Assembly (NCBI GenBank): GCA_021234155.1
Contig: JAJEKV010000002.1
Coordinates: 1,972,593 to 2,036,592 of the forward strand
Length of the DNA: 64,000 nucleotides
Direction: 5' to 3'
DNA from: Isoetes taiwanensis
Taxonomy: Eukaryota; Streptophyta; Lycopodiopsida; Isoetales; Isoetaceae
Below, piece after piece: positions 25,221-36,595 of the stretch (position 1 is its first letter; the number at the start of each line of letters is the position of its first letter). Below the pieces are notes generated by a model, which was not told the origin of the DNA, did not search any database, and saw only the letters and a list, made by a program, of their open reading frames with translations. The translations under genes were made by a program, and so were the position numbers.

Positions 25221-25932
25221 ATGGAAGGTCTAAAACAAATTACAACGGCTAAGCACTGGAGGCTGGTGGTGTTCCACTCTAGCATGCAAGCAGGAATGGT
25301 GGAAGCGAGCTTCAAGAATCATTTTGGATCCCACGCTCCAAGCGGGGCTATGAGAATTTGGTCTGGTGAGAACTTAATCTGGAATACTTCTGCTTTCCTT
25401 TGCTATTCTGGAATAGTAAACTTAATTATTAATTGCTAAATGCTAACTACCCTTCTCTCCCAAAGGTACAAAACCAATATAAATTATCATGCTGGAGGCC
25501 CTAGGTTGTTAAGCAAAGTGGAATATCTTCATGTGGGCTCTTTGGAGCTTGACGGCAAAAGAGAACCATGGAGCACTTTAACACGTCCCGAGATGCTCTG
25601 ATTTTTCTTATGTGTTAGAGTTTCCAGCCGTGTTGCAGAAGCTGCAAGACCCAAGTGCGCAGGGTAGAATTGTCAACCACTATCAGAAGCCCCAGAAATT
25701 AATCAACCAGCTTATTGACATGTTTTCACGTCAAGGAGACTGGATACTTGATGCTTTCTCGGGCTCTGGTACAACCATTGCCTGCGCACTTAAAAAATGC
25801 CGAAACTGTGTAGCAGTGGATATAGACAAGGAGGCCGTGAATTTCATTAAGATGAGATTGGCTGCAATACCTAGCTTACCAGACGAGAATCAAGAGCTAG
25901 GTGCCAAATCCTCATCGACTTTGCCAAAATGA
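25221..25932 (+). pseudogene. N4/N6 DNA methyltransferase fragment, bacterial (beta-class) type
   Basis: The last exon-like frame (25,612-25,932, 106 codons) carries the conserved C-terminal half of the N6_N4_Mtase family: motif X as HYQKPQKLINQLI (residues 23-35), then motif I as DAFSGSGTT (residues 47-55), the S-adenosylmethionine-binding loop, and an acidic residue at the end of the next strand (VAVD, residue 70). Upstream frames at 25,221-25,365 (with WRLVVFHSSMQ, resembling the strand following motif IV) and 25,467-25,582 look like further exons separated by GT-AG-like sites, although I could not join them cleanly in phase. The catalytic S/DPPY motif IV, expected further 5', is absent: the homology starts at the very edge of inverted repeat A. 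The family includes N4-cytosine DNA methyltransferases known in some eukaryotes, including liverworts. I infer a 5'-truncated copy that cannot be catalytic alone. Confidence 0.7.
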
Positions 25933-28900
25933 CATCGTCGAAATCTGACCTCCTTTTACTAGCTCCACGCGGAGGATGAGGTCACTTTTGCAGGTGAAGG
26001 ATGTGGCTCTAGTAGTGGAAGCGTAAGACAAGACTACCAAGGAAACAAAGTGAAATCACGAGCAAGAGAAGCACATTAAGGAAGATGTTGCAACTACAAA
26101 CACACACCATGAGGAGGACTACGAAGTTGATCTTTGACTCCTTATGAGAAATATTTTTTTGATTGCTATCTTCTAAAACCGATCTTTGAAATATTTATTC
26201 ATTATTAATATTATTGATTCCCATCAATTTTCTTATTTTTTTAGTCTTGCTTGTCTACACTACACAATAACTGTAAATTTGGCTCTTTTCCACTAATAGG
26301 CGATGGACTATTCTAGTGTTAAAATTAATTTTGCCTTCAAAGCCGATGTATTTAAAATTTTTTAATTAATGTACTATCATTAAATCATTTAAACTAAGAT
26401 GTTTTGTTGTCTTCATTTCATGGATTGCATAGTCGACTGTAAATTTTGCTCTTTTTGGCTATGATATTTCATCAAATCAAAATGTACACTTCTTTGAGAG
26501 GTTAAAAGCAAGAAAAAAAAATTTAACCTCGCAAAATCCTTTGACTTCGGCCAAAAGTTCATTTTGGGAGGATGCCATGTTTTTTGAGGGAATCTTTGAA
26601 GCGGGGAGTTGTGCAACACTCCCGTTTCAAATGCAACTTCTGTTACTAAAGGTTAATCCATAAGGACTAAGTGGGGAGAAAGCTTTATGGGAGCATTCAA
26701 AACATCAATATCACAATGCATCAATAACCGCACAGCGTTTTACTGCTCGCTCCACGCCCTTGCATGGGTTAGAACTAAACTTTGACCATCTTTGATACAT
26801 TCCTATATGTCTTTTCTTATACGCTGCACGCCAAGTATACTCCTTAAGTTCGACCCCAAAAAGATAGTCTTCCTTTCAAATTCCCATATCAAATTCTCTG
26901 CGGGAGGCGAGATTCTTGCCTCTTGAGGGACCCTTGATCGCCACATTGTCTATTTTCGGAGAAGGTGGTCAATATGGGCGATGCTCGTCTCCCTAAACTA
27001 GCTTATATCATGGCAATGGGGCGCGCCCTCAAGGCCTCTTTGGAGAAAAAAAGAGCTCAATGGTTGGCTAGATGGAATGTGCGAGAGCACGAGGTGCATA
27101 CATGTGCAAACAAAGGCGGTCGCCATAGCTTGAGGCAATATCTTGGCGCTTGCTTCCTCGGCAAGCTTTGGGATGCCAATGCCCTTGAACATGTCAAGCG
27201 ACACACTACCCGGCGCCACATAAATCCCACATTGGAGCGAGGCGCGTAATGCTACTGCGTACCCACTTGCCCATGAAAGGCGCGGAGACTCATTGCCTCC
27301 ATTCATACGGGGGGCACATCATTTTTCGAATTGAGGCAGGCGGATGGATTGGTGAGTCGGGGGCGGGCTACATCAATGCTGCCAAATGGGAGTCATTGGG
27401 ATGAATCTCATACCCTTCAAAGTTGCCCGACATATGATCAAATTCCGGACACGCTATCTTTGAGTTGGTGGGGCCTGGCCGGCCGTTACATGTGACATCG
27501 AGCCACGGCATCATGCGGCGTCTTTGGGATCATACCTTCAGGAGGTTATGGACATGCGAGATCGGCTATGTCCTCGGGCACACTTGACATGTATATATAC
27601 ATTGATGTATACTTATGCGGTTTGGCGGCATTCTTATTAACGCCCGCGATTTTTCCCTCGAAAACCCCGGAGGGGTTTTTAATCCGGACGGTAATAAGTT
27701 TCTTTCGCGGCTCTTAATGGGTCCCATAGGCGATTGGCCTCGATTGGGCGACAAAAAAATCATTCTCATTCTCATTCATTCTTTCTCTCATGCGTTCATG
27801 TGTTTTCACAAGGGTGCTCTCCCCTTGCCTTATCTGTCTAGACATCCGGCCACATATCACGGAGTTATCGACACCCGATCCCTCTAAAGATGGGTCATTC
27901 AATCATGATGCCAATCTTTGCATAATATTACTACAATGCTTTACATGAAATAATCTCATAATATAGACTCAAGCAATATTAATACTTACCCTATGATTTC
28001 CATGCCTTATACACAGATAGCACACCCACATCAAATACTATTCTTCTCCATCAGACGATAATAGCAAAAGACGGTTAAATATCTTCAGAAATTCCAAGTA
28101 AATCACACCTAATAATCTAAGATCAGGATCGTAGACGATTTCCAAGATAATGTAATTTTATGGATAATTCTATGATCAAAGACATCGAGTCATGGTTTTA
28201 TACTTAAAACTCTTACTACCAGCTAGGAACTTGGGTCTATAAATTATAAGGCTATCAAAGGCTTGATTAATAGCTTCAAAAAAACACGAATTTCCAACTA
28301 TGTTTCTAAGGTTTTGATATTAATTTAAATTCAAGCTTTCAATGGTATGGAGATACCGGACCCTGATATCCCCCTAATAAAAACACAATAGTAGAACATC
28401 ACGACATCCCAACAGCAGCCAGGCTTCAGCTCATTCAATTAGCTCAGGACATCCACCAAAAGCAGGATTTTGCTGTCGGAATGGATTTGCATCACAAAAA
28501 CAAGTCTTAGAATTTCTGGAGTAAAAAACCAAGATCACAAAGCATTAGTCGACCTGCAGAAAAAATGGTTTCTGCTCAGGACTGAGATAAGATTAAACTT
28601 GCAGTGTGTGACAACTAAATTTCATAGTTAATGGCCGAATTATCGAGACCCAAATCAATAGCATCGTAGAGGGCCGGTGCAACTAGCTCCAAGCTACGCT
28701 TTCTATCTCTTGTGCTTCACATACAGTAATAGTCAGACATAAGCAATCAGAACCCCACATTTTTCAGATTTCTTTGCCCCTTCTTCCTTCCTTGATTTAG
28801 CTCAGCGCTTTCAGTCTTCAACTCCTTCCAGTGCTTCTAAAACCATGCTTCTGCATCGTCTTGCTCGAATCGGCCTGATTTGATTGTATGCACACTCTAT

Positions 28901-31900
28901 CAGCATGGTCACGATTTGGGTGGCCCTTTTAGGGTGCTCACCAATTAAGACTACTACATGTGGATAATTCAGGTGCTATAGACCTTATCAAAAATGCAAA
29001 TATCACCCACCAAAAGAGCACCTAGACAATCGAGAGTGTGTTTCTCGTTTGAACACCTTGGATTATCCACTCTTGAACTTAGATATTATTCAGTTATAAA
29101 ACCTCTTGTGTGCTCAGAGTTCAAAGATATGGAGAGGCTCTAGGGTATCTCAACCTTTGAATCTCAAGAAAGAGCTCTAGTCATTGCAATTATGTTAGAG
29201 GCAATTTCAGATAAGGCGTCAGGCGCATCATATGATAGAGTGGGCCACTTTGTGCCAGATCAGTCTAAATTGATTTAAACTATCAATTGGCCTCTCATTT
29301 AATGTTTCCTCATCATCCCTTATTTATAGCAATTTTCCTCACTTTGTTTTCATCTCATTTCTGCATGTCTTCTGCATCACTTTGCACTTAGCTTGAGTGC
29401 TTTCAAAAAGGGAATACCTGCAGCATTTTATCGAGGGATAAATCATGCATGGCAATACCTCCAACATGACCATATCAAATATATGATATAAATGCTCGGT
29501 CAAATCTACATATTTCTAAAAATTTTGAATTGAAAGATTCGATCTTCTACCAGTGAGGGCTGATAATATGTCGGGATGCCCAGTGAGGTGTTTCGTGGCT
29601 TCGGATTCAAGAATCGAAGACCTTTGAGAAGTGGTGAAGTGGCAGCACGCTTGAGATATGCATTCTACGAAGCTAACACGCACATGATATACATGCCAAA
29701 GCACCTGCCTCCCCGTTGAAGTTGACTGTTTTGCAGTTAATATCACTTGACTTTTCTTCTCCTCCTTGCATTTGGACCCATACAGTCCTTTTCATGACAA
29801 TACTAGCAGTTAAATAGCTCAAATTTTGCCATGCTTTCTGATCTCTACTAGCATCTAATCTCGTCTTTTTATCAGGTCCTCAAATATATCCATCATTAGC
29901 CTACTTCCCCATTCCTTTGCCTCTACTCCAATTCTTGTTACAGTAGATTGGCCATTTTGGCCGTTGATCTTCTTGATTTTACAGAATTAATATGATATGA
30001 GGAAGGAAAACTAAACAAGGTATCTTGAGTGAATGAGCTGCTTCTCAAGAAGACCAGATGCATATTGCCAATTAAGAGCTATAGACAGAACATAGCATTT
30101 GGGTTATAGCATTAGCTTTTCCTAGCGGAACATATCTGTTGTATAATGGAAGTAGATATTAAGGTAAACAATATCGGGGCATGTTTAAACAATTTCATGC
30201 TCAACCAATGGAAATAAATACTTGTCATCGATGACAGAACGGCGGCACAAGGGCGAGAATAGTACCTACAAAACACATGTCGAGGAGATAAAGATTATCC
30301 CTTTCGGGGAAAATAATTAAATCAAATGCACGGTTTACAAGCTTAATCCTTGAGTTGACTAAACCTATCATCATTTATGATGCCTCATCATTTATCATCA
30401 TTCCAATGAGTTGTCTCAAGAAATATTTTTTATCATTTGCTATCATTCTTTATTTTAAGCATTAGTTTGAAACAGGACTAGACATACAAAGCAAAATCAA
30501 GTAAATAGAGTGTACCGGTCATCTACGATTAGGTCGAGAAGTAATATCCCCCGAAGGAGGAAGCATCTTGAGACAATTGCTGTCCATAAGAAGGATAGGA
30601 ACAACAATATTCTGTTCAAGAAGGAAAATGCCATAGAAATATGGAATAGTTTGATGTTGTACATGACCACTAGCTTGATTTTTGATGTTGTGTTGAGGTA
30701 GAAGGCCACTAGTTCCCATAGATGAAGTAAGTTTTAGGCAATCATCAACCTAGAAAACAGTTGGGAAAAACAGTAGAACATAAAGTCAAATGTAATGCAT
30801 ACTTACACAAGCGATCTACAGCCTGAGGTGTAAATGCACCCTATCTAGTTTATAACACTACTATTACGCCACTAAAACATAGAACTAATACAATCGGTTT
30901 TGACAACCAATCTTCACATATGACATTAATACAAAAGTGGCTAGAAAGGCACATCAGGTTAGATCCCTTTCGGAGAAAGGTTAAGAAACAACAACTATCA
31001 AGTTTCAATCGGACAATTTAGGGCGTGTTTGGAGATTGAGACTAAGAATTAATATCAAAAGAAATAATGCATTTGTGGTGATTTGGATATGGTTGAGTCC
31101 GAAGAGCGTGTAAATAAGAAGCCCGAAGGTCCAAGGCAAGTAGAGATAAGTCTCGGTTAAGAGAAAGCCATCACCGGGAAAATGATGAAATTCACACTTG
31201 AATAAATGAAGTCTCAATCTTAAGGAATAAAGCGGCCGGTGGTTCGAAAAAGTAAAACAATCAGCCATGATAAACTCTTTCTAGCTTGCTGATAGCTAAA
31301 ATGAGGCAACCCTGGTTCCATCCGTGATTTTGAGAGTTTCCACTCAAAAGCAGTTGTAAAGTAATTAATGGGAAATGCCATCACTGAATTGACCTACGTG
31401 TTTGATAAGCATGTTAGGGACTTGCTAACATGATCTGGATTGTCTTACCTTTTGGTGGTTGCTCACATGCTCAAATGCTAAGCTATAACTATAAAGCATC
31501 TCATATTGAACTTTCTGTTTTTAAATGTTGAGCCGAACTGTTGGTGCTCAATGATCATTCCAATCCAAAAGTCATTGGTCCTGAAAGCAAAAGCAAAGGC
31601 TTAATCACTAACTTCATGATGATGGAGCTGGATTTGAATACATCTTTTAATAGAAACTCCATGGACAATAGAAATTTTAATATAAAAGATCCACGGACAA
31701 CTGAGATCTGCAGCTTATCATAATTTCTTGAAACTAACTAACAATGCATAATCCAAATGCGTAGCCCTAAGCAGATGATTTGGAATGTCATACATGCAAT
31801 GGGTACCTGCAAATACCACGTTTCGTGCTCCACAAAAAGAGTACCAAATTCTGTAGGCTTCCTTGGATTCAACCACCATTCAAAGTCACGCCTTAGAGTT

Positions 31901-32579
31901 TCCAGTGTGCTAGTGCTAATATAGTGGACAGGATGGCCTAGAGCTACAGAGAATCTATCTTGTCAACCAGTATTTTCCTTCTCTAAGAAGATCAGATTGA
32001 CCTCAACTATATAATACATGCCCATATTTTGTATGTAGTCTGTAAGCAAGCAATAAACATGGACAGCGAGACGAGAATTACGCTATGGCAAGCATGGAAG
32101 CGAGATATGGTGCATGTGCTTTCCCCAGTGTTGAACCGATATTGGAAATTCCGGGTCTCTAGTGCGGCGGTGACGAGGGAAACGCCGGTCCACGGATTTG
32201 TATACAAATGCAATGCGTTTGGTCAATGCTAGCATTCTCGGACTTCCACATTTGGCATACATATTAAATGCATTCTTGACTGCTATTGTTTCTTGAATAT
32301 TTAAAACTTGCATAAATCCACTTGCCTGGAGCAAGAGTTGCCAATCCAGCAAAATAAAACTGTATATTCATGTAACCTTTGTCTAAAATGCCATCAAGCT
32401 GCATCTATTGAAAATGTCAAAAACTCCTTTAAAGTGCAAGAAATGAACATAAATACAAAGCATTACATTCTATGAGATTAAAGTTCGCTCTTTGTCTACT
32501 CCATCATTTTATTGTGTAAATATATGCTCTGTCTAGTCCACCTTTCTACTGTATAACTATGTGCTGCTATGACCCTCTG
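25933..32579. other. Long stretch without a recognised gene
   Basis: About 6.6 kb of mostly AT-rich DNA. A GC-richer island at 26,940-27,890 holds a 94-codon (26,965-27,249) and a 90-codon frame (27,615-27,887), both plus strand, without recognisable domains. A perfect 8-bp-stem hairpin, AAAACCCCGGAGGGGTTTT, sits near 27,660-27,679. A possible decayed MITE lies at 31,018-31,235. I see no RNA gene. Confidence 0.45.
31018..31235. mobile_element. Possible degenerate MITE
   Basis: The left end reads TTTAGGGCGTGTTTGGAGA, a form common at the ends of plant MITEs. The next bases AGATTGAGACT (31,033-31,043) are matched in inverted orientation by AGTCTCAATCT (31,209-31,219). The expected outer right terminus is not preserved, so no target duplication can be shown. 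Confidence 0.4.
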
Positions 32580-33720
32580 ATAACATACACACCTTTCGGA
32601 ATCGACTACTCACAAACTTCGGGTCGAGAATCTCAAGTGTGGTGGCGGGGCAATAAACCCTTTGAGCTTTTTCTCCTTTGCCAAATCCCAGGTACACATA
32701 GTAATGTCTTTGGGATCTGATATTTGGAGATCTTTAAGCTGGCGATTGCCACATGCTAAGATAAAGCATATGAATATCAGCTTAAGCTTGAAACTTAGAT
32801 TTAAATCTTTTATTGGAATGCTCCATTAAGGTACCAAGGAAAACAAATCCTTGCTCTTCAAGGCCCAAATCCAACCTGCAGGGTTAAAATGAATGGATAA
32901 GGTAGAAATGGCGATTGTGTAATTTTTGCTTTTGAAGCCAGGAAGAAGAGTAGAAGTATTCAAAAAGAAAATACCGTTTGGAACCTAGATGAAGGCTGGT
33001 GGGATTAAGAAAGAGCCAAACCTAACCTCAGCAAAGGAAAGACGAAGAAGAGGTAGTTCATGTAAGTCGATTAATATCTGAATCAAATATTGTGGAAACT
33101 AGCCTCATTCCGGAAACTTACTATTGATCAAAATGGTGGCCAATCTCCCTAATATTTTCCATGCATTCTCCAGCATTTTGCAAATCCTCTCTAAATATAT
33201 ATGCTCAAGGCTACAAATAAAATACTAAATGATGTACCTGGTGCATTCTTATGGTGGGACGATCAACGCCGCTATCCATGCAGCTCGGATCATTAGGTTT
33301 GCTCTCATTACAGTATGCGAATTTGATTATCGGTTGGAAGGTCCGACCAATGAAGAAACTGGGTTAACATATGTTAAATATCCCACACACTTATAATCAA
33401 AATGTTTATCAGGTATAAAAGCAAGGAAATTGCAAATTTCATTACGGCTGTAGGGTTGCTTGAGACAGTCTTGAGTTTGCAAGGTTCCGGGAGAGCGTAA
33501 TAATGAAGCAGTATCCAGAAGAAGGATTCCTGGTTGCAAACACTGGGCAATACCGATATACTGGTGTCCTTGGTACCAGACCATGCCCCTTGCAAAGACC
33601 TCCTTACAAGTGCTTTTTTTAGGGTCTTTGTACCAGACCATGCCCTTGCAAAGACCTCCTTACAAGTGCTTTTTTTAGGGTCCTTGTCCCAGACCATGCC
33701 CCTGTCATCATTAAGAGAAT
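32580..33720. repeat. Inverted repeat B, right copy
   Basis: Reverse-complement partner of 13,460-14,520. Compared with that copy it has gained an internal expansion at 33,580-33,705, where AGACCATGCCC plus CTTGCAAAGACCTCC plus a TTTTTTTAGGGTC block is repeated. No protein family is recognised. Confidence 0.85.
33580..33705. repeat. Short tandem expansion, unit about 57 bp
   Basis: AGACCATGCCC recurs at about 33,580, 33,636 and 33,692, and the intervening TGCAAAGACCTCCTTACAAG plus T7 tract occurs twice in full. The equivalent place in the partner repeat (near 13,490) has a single copy, so this is a local gain. Confidence 0.8.
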
Positions 33721-33978
33721 ATGTTGAATGAGAAGGCCCATTGGCGGTGCCATTGTTGTTGTGATAAATGCAGCTGCCATTTCAAAGGATAAGCTGGTGG
33801 TCAATGTCTGTCTTTTGTTCGTTATGCCAGAAGACCTTAGTTAGAGAGGAAATAGTGGGCACTGTCGCTGGAACAACTCGGGAAAAGAACATGCCAGTTA
33901 ATGTGCTGCTTCTGTCCTCAGATACCCTGGAATTTATCAATAACACTTTGTCTAAGCAATCCCATAAACAATACAACT

Positions 33979-35170
33979 AAGACAATATTACCATCAAAAT
34001 CAAGGCTATTGTAGAGGCCTTCATGGTTGCTGGATGATGGATTGCACAGTGGAGCCCCTCTTTGTAGTAGTATTGTTCTACCACGTGTCTTCTTATGGAA
34101 CTTGCCCCTTGCATGTAGATCATGTTACAAAGAAAAACATTGCTCAACCAGAACTATAAATTTATCTTTTTAGTTCTGTACTATAGATTTTGATCTGCAC
34201 TATGATCTGAACTACAAATTTATCCTTTTACTTCTCTATAAACTGAACATGGAGGAGTTGCCTCAAATGTCCAATATAAAGGCTATAGATATTAGCATGA
34301 CCACATAAAAAAAAAAGTTGTACAAACTGAACATGGAAAAGTATCTTCGAATGTCCAATATAAGACCGAATTTATCAACTCTATCTGGGAGCTATTATTT
34401 TTTATACATCAATCTAGCATTTGTAGAGCTATAGCCATAAAAACGCTCAAATAGAAATTGAGATGTAACTCGTCAAATTTGAAATCAACTCTAAAATCTC
34501 AAATCTAAATGACTCAAATTTCAAATTGACTTTATAAACCTCCATGATGCACAAACTTTATAGTAGGATATTGATATCAATGGCTTTCAAGTATATAAAC
34601 AAAACATTATTATTTCCAAATGTTATCTGAAGTCTACCAGCCACGTCCCCATCCACCATAGCCACCTTGGACGAAATCCACCACCATAGCCACCTCGACC
34701 ACCATACCCTCCAAATCCTCCTTGGCCACCATATCCACCATAGCCACCTCGCCCTTGTCCACCATATCGATCGCTTCAAGCATCGCATAAAGCCTCGATC
34801 TCATATCCGTGATATTCGTCAGCCACCATATCCATAGCCTCTTACGCCATATTCACCATGACCTCTATATGGGCCATATCCACCACGACCTCTCTATACG
34901 GACCATATCCACCACCACCACCTCTATACCCATCTTCTTCAAAACCGAGGCTGCATTGGAGCGAATTGCTTGATTGTTTCCACCACTACCATCAATGCTA
35001 CCATCAAAATCAAGGCTATTGTAGAGGCCTTCATGGTTGCTGGATGATGGATTGCATAGTGGAGCCCCTCTTTTTGTAGTAGTATTGTTACGCCACATGT
35101 CTTGCTTATGGAACTTGCCCTTGCATGTAGATCATGTTACAAAGAAAAATGTTGCTCAACCGGAAGATAA
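33979..35170. repeat. Direct repeat pair of about 170 bp, 1.0 kb apart
   Basis: Sequence at about 33,984-34,155 is repeated at 35,000-35,165 in the same orientation, including AAAATCAAGGCTATTGTAGA, GGTTGCTGGATGATGGATTG and CATGTAGATCATGTTACAAA. The second copy is joined to glycine-rich coding sequence on the minus strand; the first is not. Confidence 0.85.
34558..35100 (-). pseudogene. Glycine/arginine-rich (RGG-type) protein fragment
   Basis: On the minus strand, starting near 35,100, an open stretch containing NHEGLYNSLDFDGSID and GSGGNNQAIR leads into repeats of GGYGPYRG and GGYGG units (about 34,940 down to 34,640), read across at least two frame changes. Glycine with Y, R and P in short repeats is typical of RGG-box RNA-binding proteins, including FUS/TAF15-like and plant glycine-rich proteins. 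No RNA-recognition motif or zinc finger is visible upstream. The frame changes could be consensus errors or decay. The exon-like start is shared with the direct repeat at 33,984-34,155, suggesting partial duplication of the gene. Confidence 0.5.
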
Positions 35171-35296
35171 AAGCTCTCAAAGTGCATGTCAATTGCATGT
35201 GTACCATCTTATGACCAAACCCTCATTGTCTTGCATAAACATATATGTCACTAGGGATCGATTAGGATTCTCGCTTAAAAAGAGGCCGTTCATGCC

Positions 35297-35520
35297 TTCG
35301 TTTCTTCATTTCTAGAAATGCTGCCATCAACTGTATCGATCGTTTCAAGGAGACAATCTGTATTCAATCTCGTTTTGTTTGTTCCGGGAGGTTATTCTTC
35401 AATGGCGAGCCTTCGTTTCTTCAATTCTAGAGACGCCGCCATCAATCGTAGATTGTTTCAAAGGAGTCAATCTGTATTCACTTTGTTTGTTCCGGCAGAG
35501 GTTATTCTTCAATGGCGGTT
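35297..35520. repeat. Tandem duplication, unit about 114 bp
   Basis: The order CTTCGTTTCTTCA, TTCTAGA, GCCATCAA, GTTTCAA, CAATCTGTATTCA, TTTGTTTGTTCCGG and GTTATTCTTCAATGGCG occurs twice, starting near 35,297 and 35,411. The plus-strand frames (35,318-35,596) carry a repeated peptide, but no family is recognised. Confidence 0.75.
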
Positions 35521-36295
35521 GGTGATTCTTATCGGTTTAAATTGCAGACTCTCTCACATGATAGCAATTATGTCTAATCTATTCCAAAGCCCGTGATATC
35601 GAAATTTTTGTGTAGGCTTACGCTCACATGCGGGGTCTCATTTTTTAAGAGCGGTTCCTCAAAGCTTGCGAAGTTCAATTGACATATCCCGGATCGTCCT
35701 TCAATTAAGGAAGTGTACAAAGCCCTATCGGCAGGAGGTAAGTCTTTCCATAAGTATATTGTTTTACTCTGGACTTAATATAAATTCAAGTGTAGAGCTC
35801 TAGACAATTGCAAGGATTCCTTTGTTGATCGTTAGTTAGCACTACGTAAGAAGCGATCACAATATGTTACATAGTGCAATGATTCCTTCATTATAAGCTT
35901 AAACATGCGCTTGAGATCTTCAAGCCTGCTTCACTGCTGAAAACAGTTATAGATTGTGCTAGACCTAGGAGGCTCTTCAGCTTTTTGAACGAATGCCATT
36001 AAAGGTGGCTTGTGCCTGAAATTGTTTAAACAGATAACAATAAAGAATGTAGTAGTAATAACAGATGTTATTCAACAAGAATGCGCAAAGAACCTTGTTC
36101 AAACTTGCATCAATTTCAACTTGAGGAGGATCTTCCAACTTTTTGAATGAATGCCCCGAGTTACAATCGAATTACATGCCACAATCCTAGCAAGATATGA
36201 AGACCACATCTCGCTTTCGGGCATGTGCTCAAACAACTCATCCATGAGGCGACATGGACAGCTATGGAGGGCCATCTAATTATTCTGAAATGCTC
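35521..36295. other. Flank of the MULE; no gene firmly recognised
   Basis: A GGATCTTCCAACTTTTTGAA-type block is repeated near 35,970 and 36,130. The last 50 bases (from the ATG at 36,254) form an open frame that continues on the far side of the MULE if the element and one target copy are removed. Confidence 0.4.
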
Positions 36296-36304
36296 GAACA
36301 TATG
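36296..36304. repeat. 9-bp target-site duplication, left
   Basis: GAACATATG here is identical to 45,340-45,348. Nine bases is the usual target duplication length for Mutator-like elements. Confidence 0.85.
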
Positions 36305-36525
36305 GGGCCTAAAGGGCGCCAGATATCGAGTCCCGGATCCGGTGTTTGGGACATTTTGACCGGTGTTTCGGACGGGCGTCGAACACCCCATGCATCCCCA
36401 TCCGCCATCCATGCATGCATCGATGCCCGGGGCGCCAGAGGATGCATGCATCCGGCCATCTTCAACCGCGCAATGTAACGGCAGCGGTTGAGTGTCCGTA
36501 AACACCACCGGTCTTTTGAAGGCGG
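36305..36525 (+). repeat. MULE left terminal inverted repeat
   Basis: The sequence pairs in reverse complement with 45,119-45,339. Shared blocks in order are GCCAGA-TATCGA, GGACATTTTGACC, GTGTTTCGGAC, ATGCATGCATCGATGCCC, GGCCATCTTCAACCGCGCA, GGTTGAGTGT and AAACACCACCGGTCTTTTG. It is GC-richer than the flanks and carries the AAACACC motif of the internal arrays. The outermost 15 or so bases match less well than the rest. Confidence 0.85.
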
Positions 36526-36595
36526 TTGGAGAGTTGGGCGTGACACTTTTTGACTTGTAATTGTGGCGGTGTCCCCGTACTTGTTTATGTGAGCA

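Noticed and set aside
25612..25932. Bacterial contamination as the source of the methyltransferase
   Set aside because: It is embedded in plant repeat DNA, has exon-like neighbours with GT-AG-like sites, and abuts a repeat arm full of plant retroelements. Contamination of a single 0.7 kb piece is unlikely, though not formally excluded.
26965..27249. 94-codon ORF as a LINE or transposase piece
   Set aside because: It has a protein-like composition, but I found no motif and no similarity to the LINE copies in this window.
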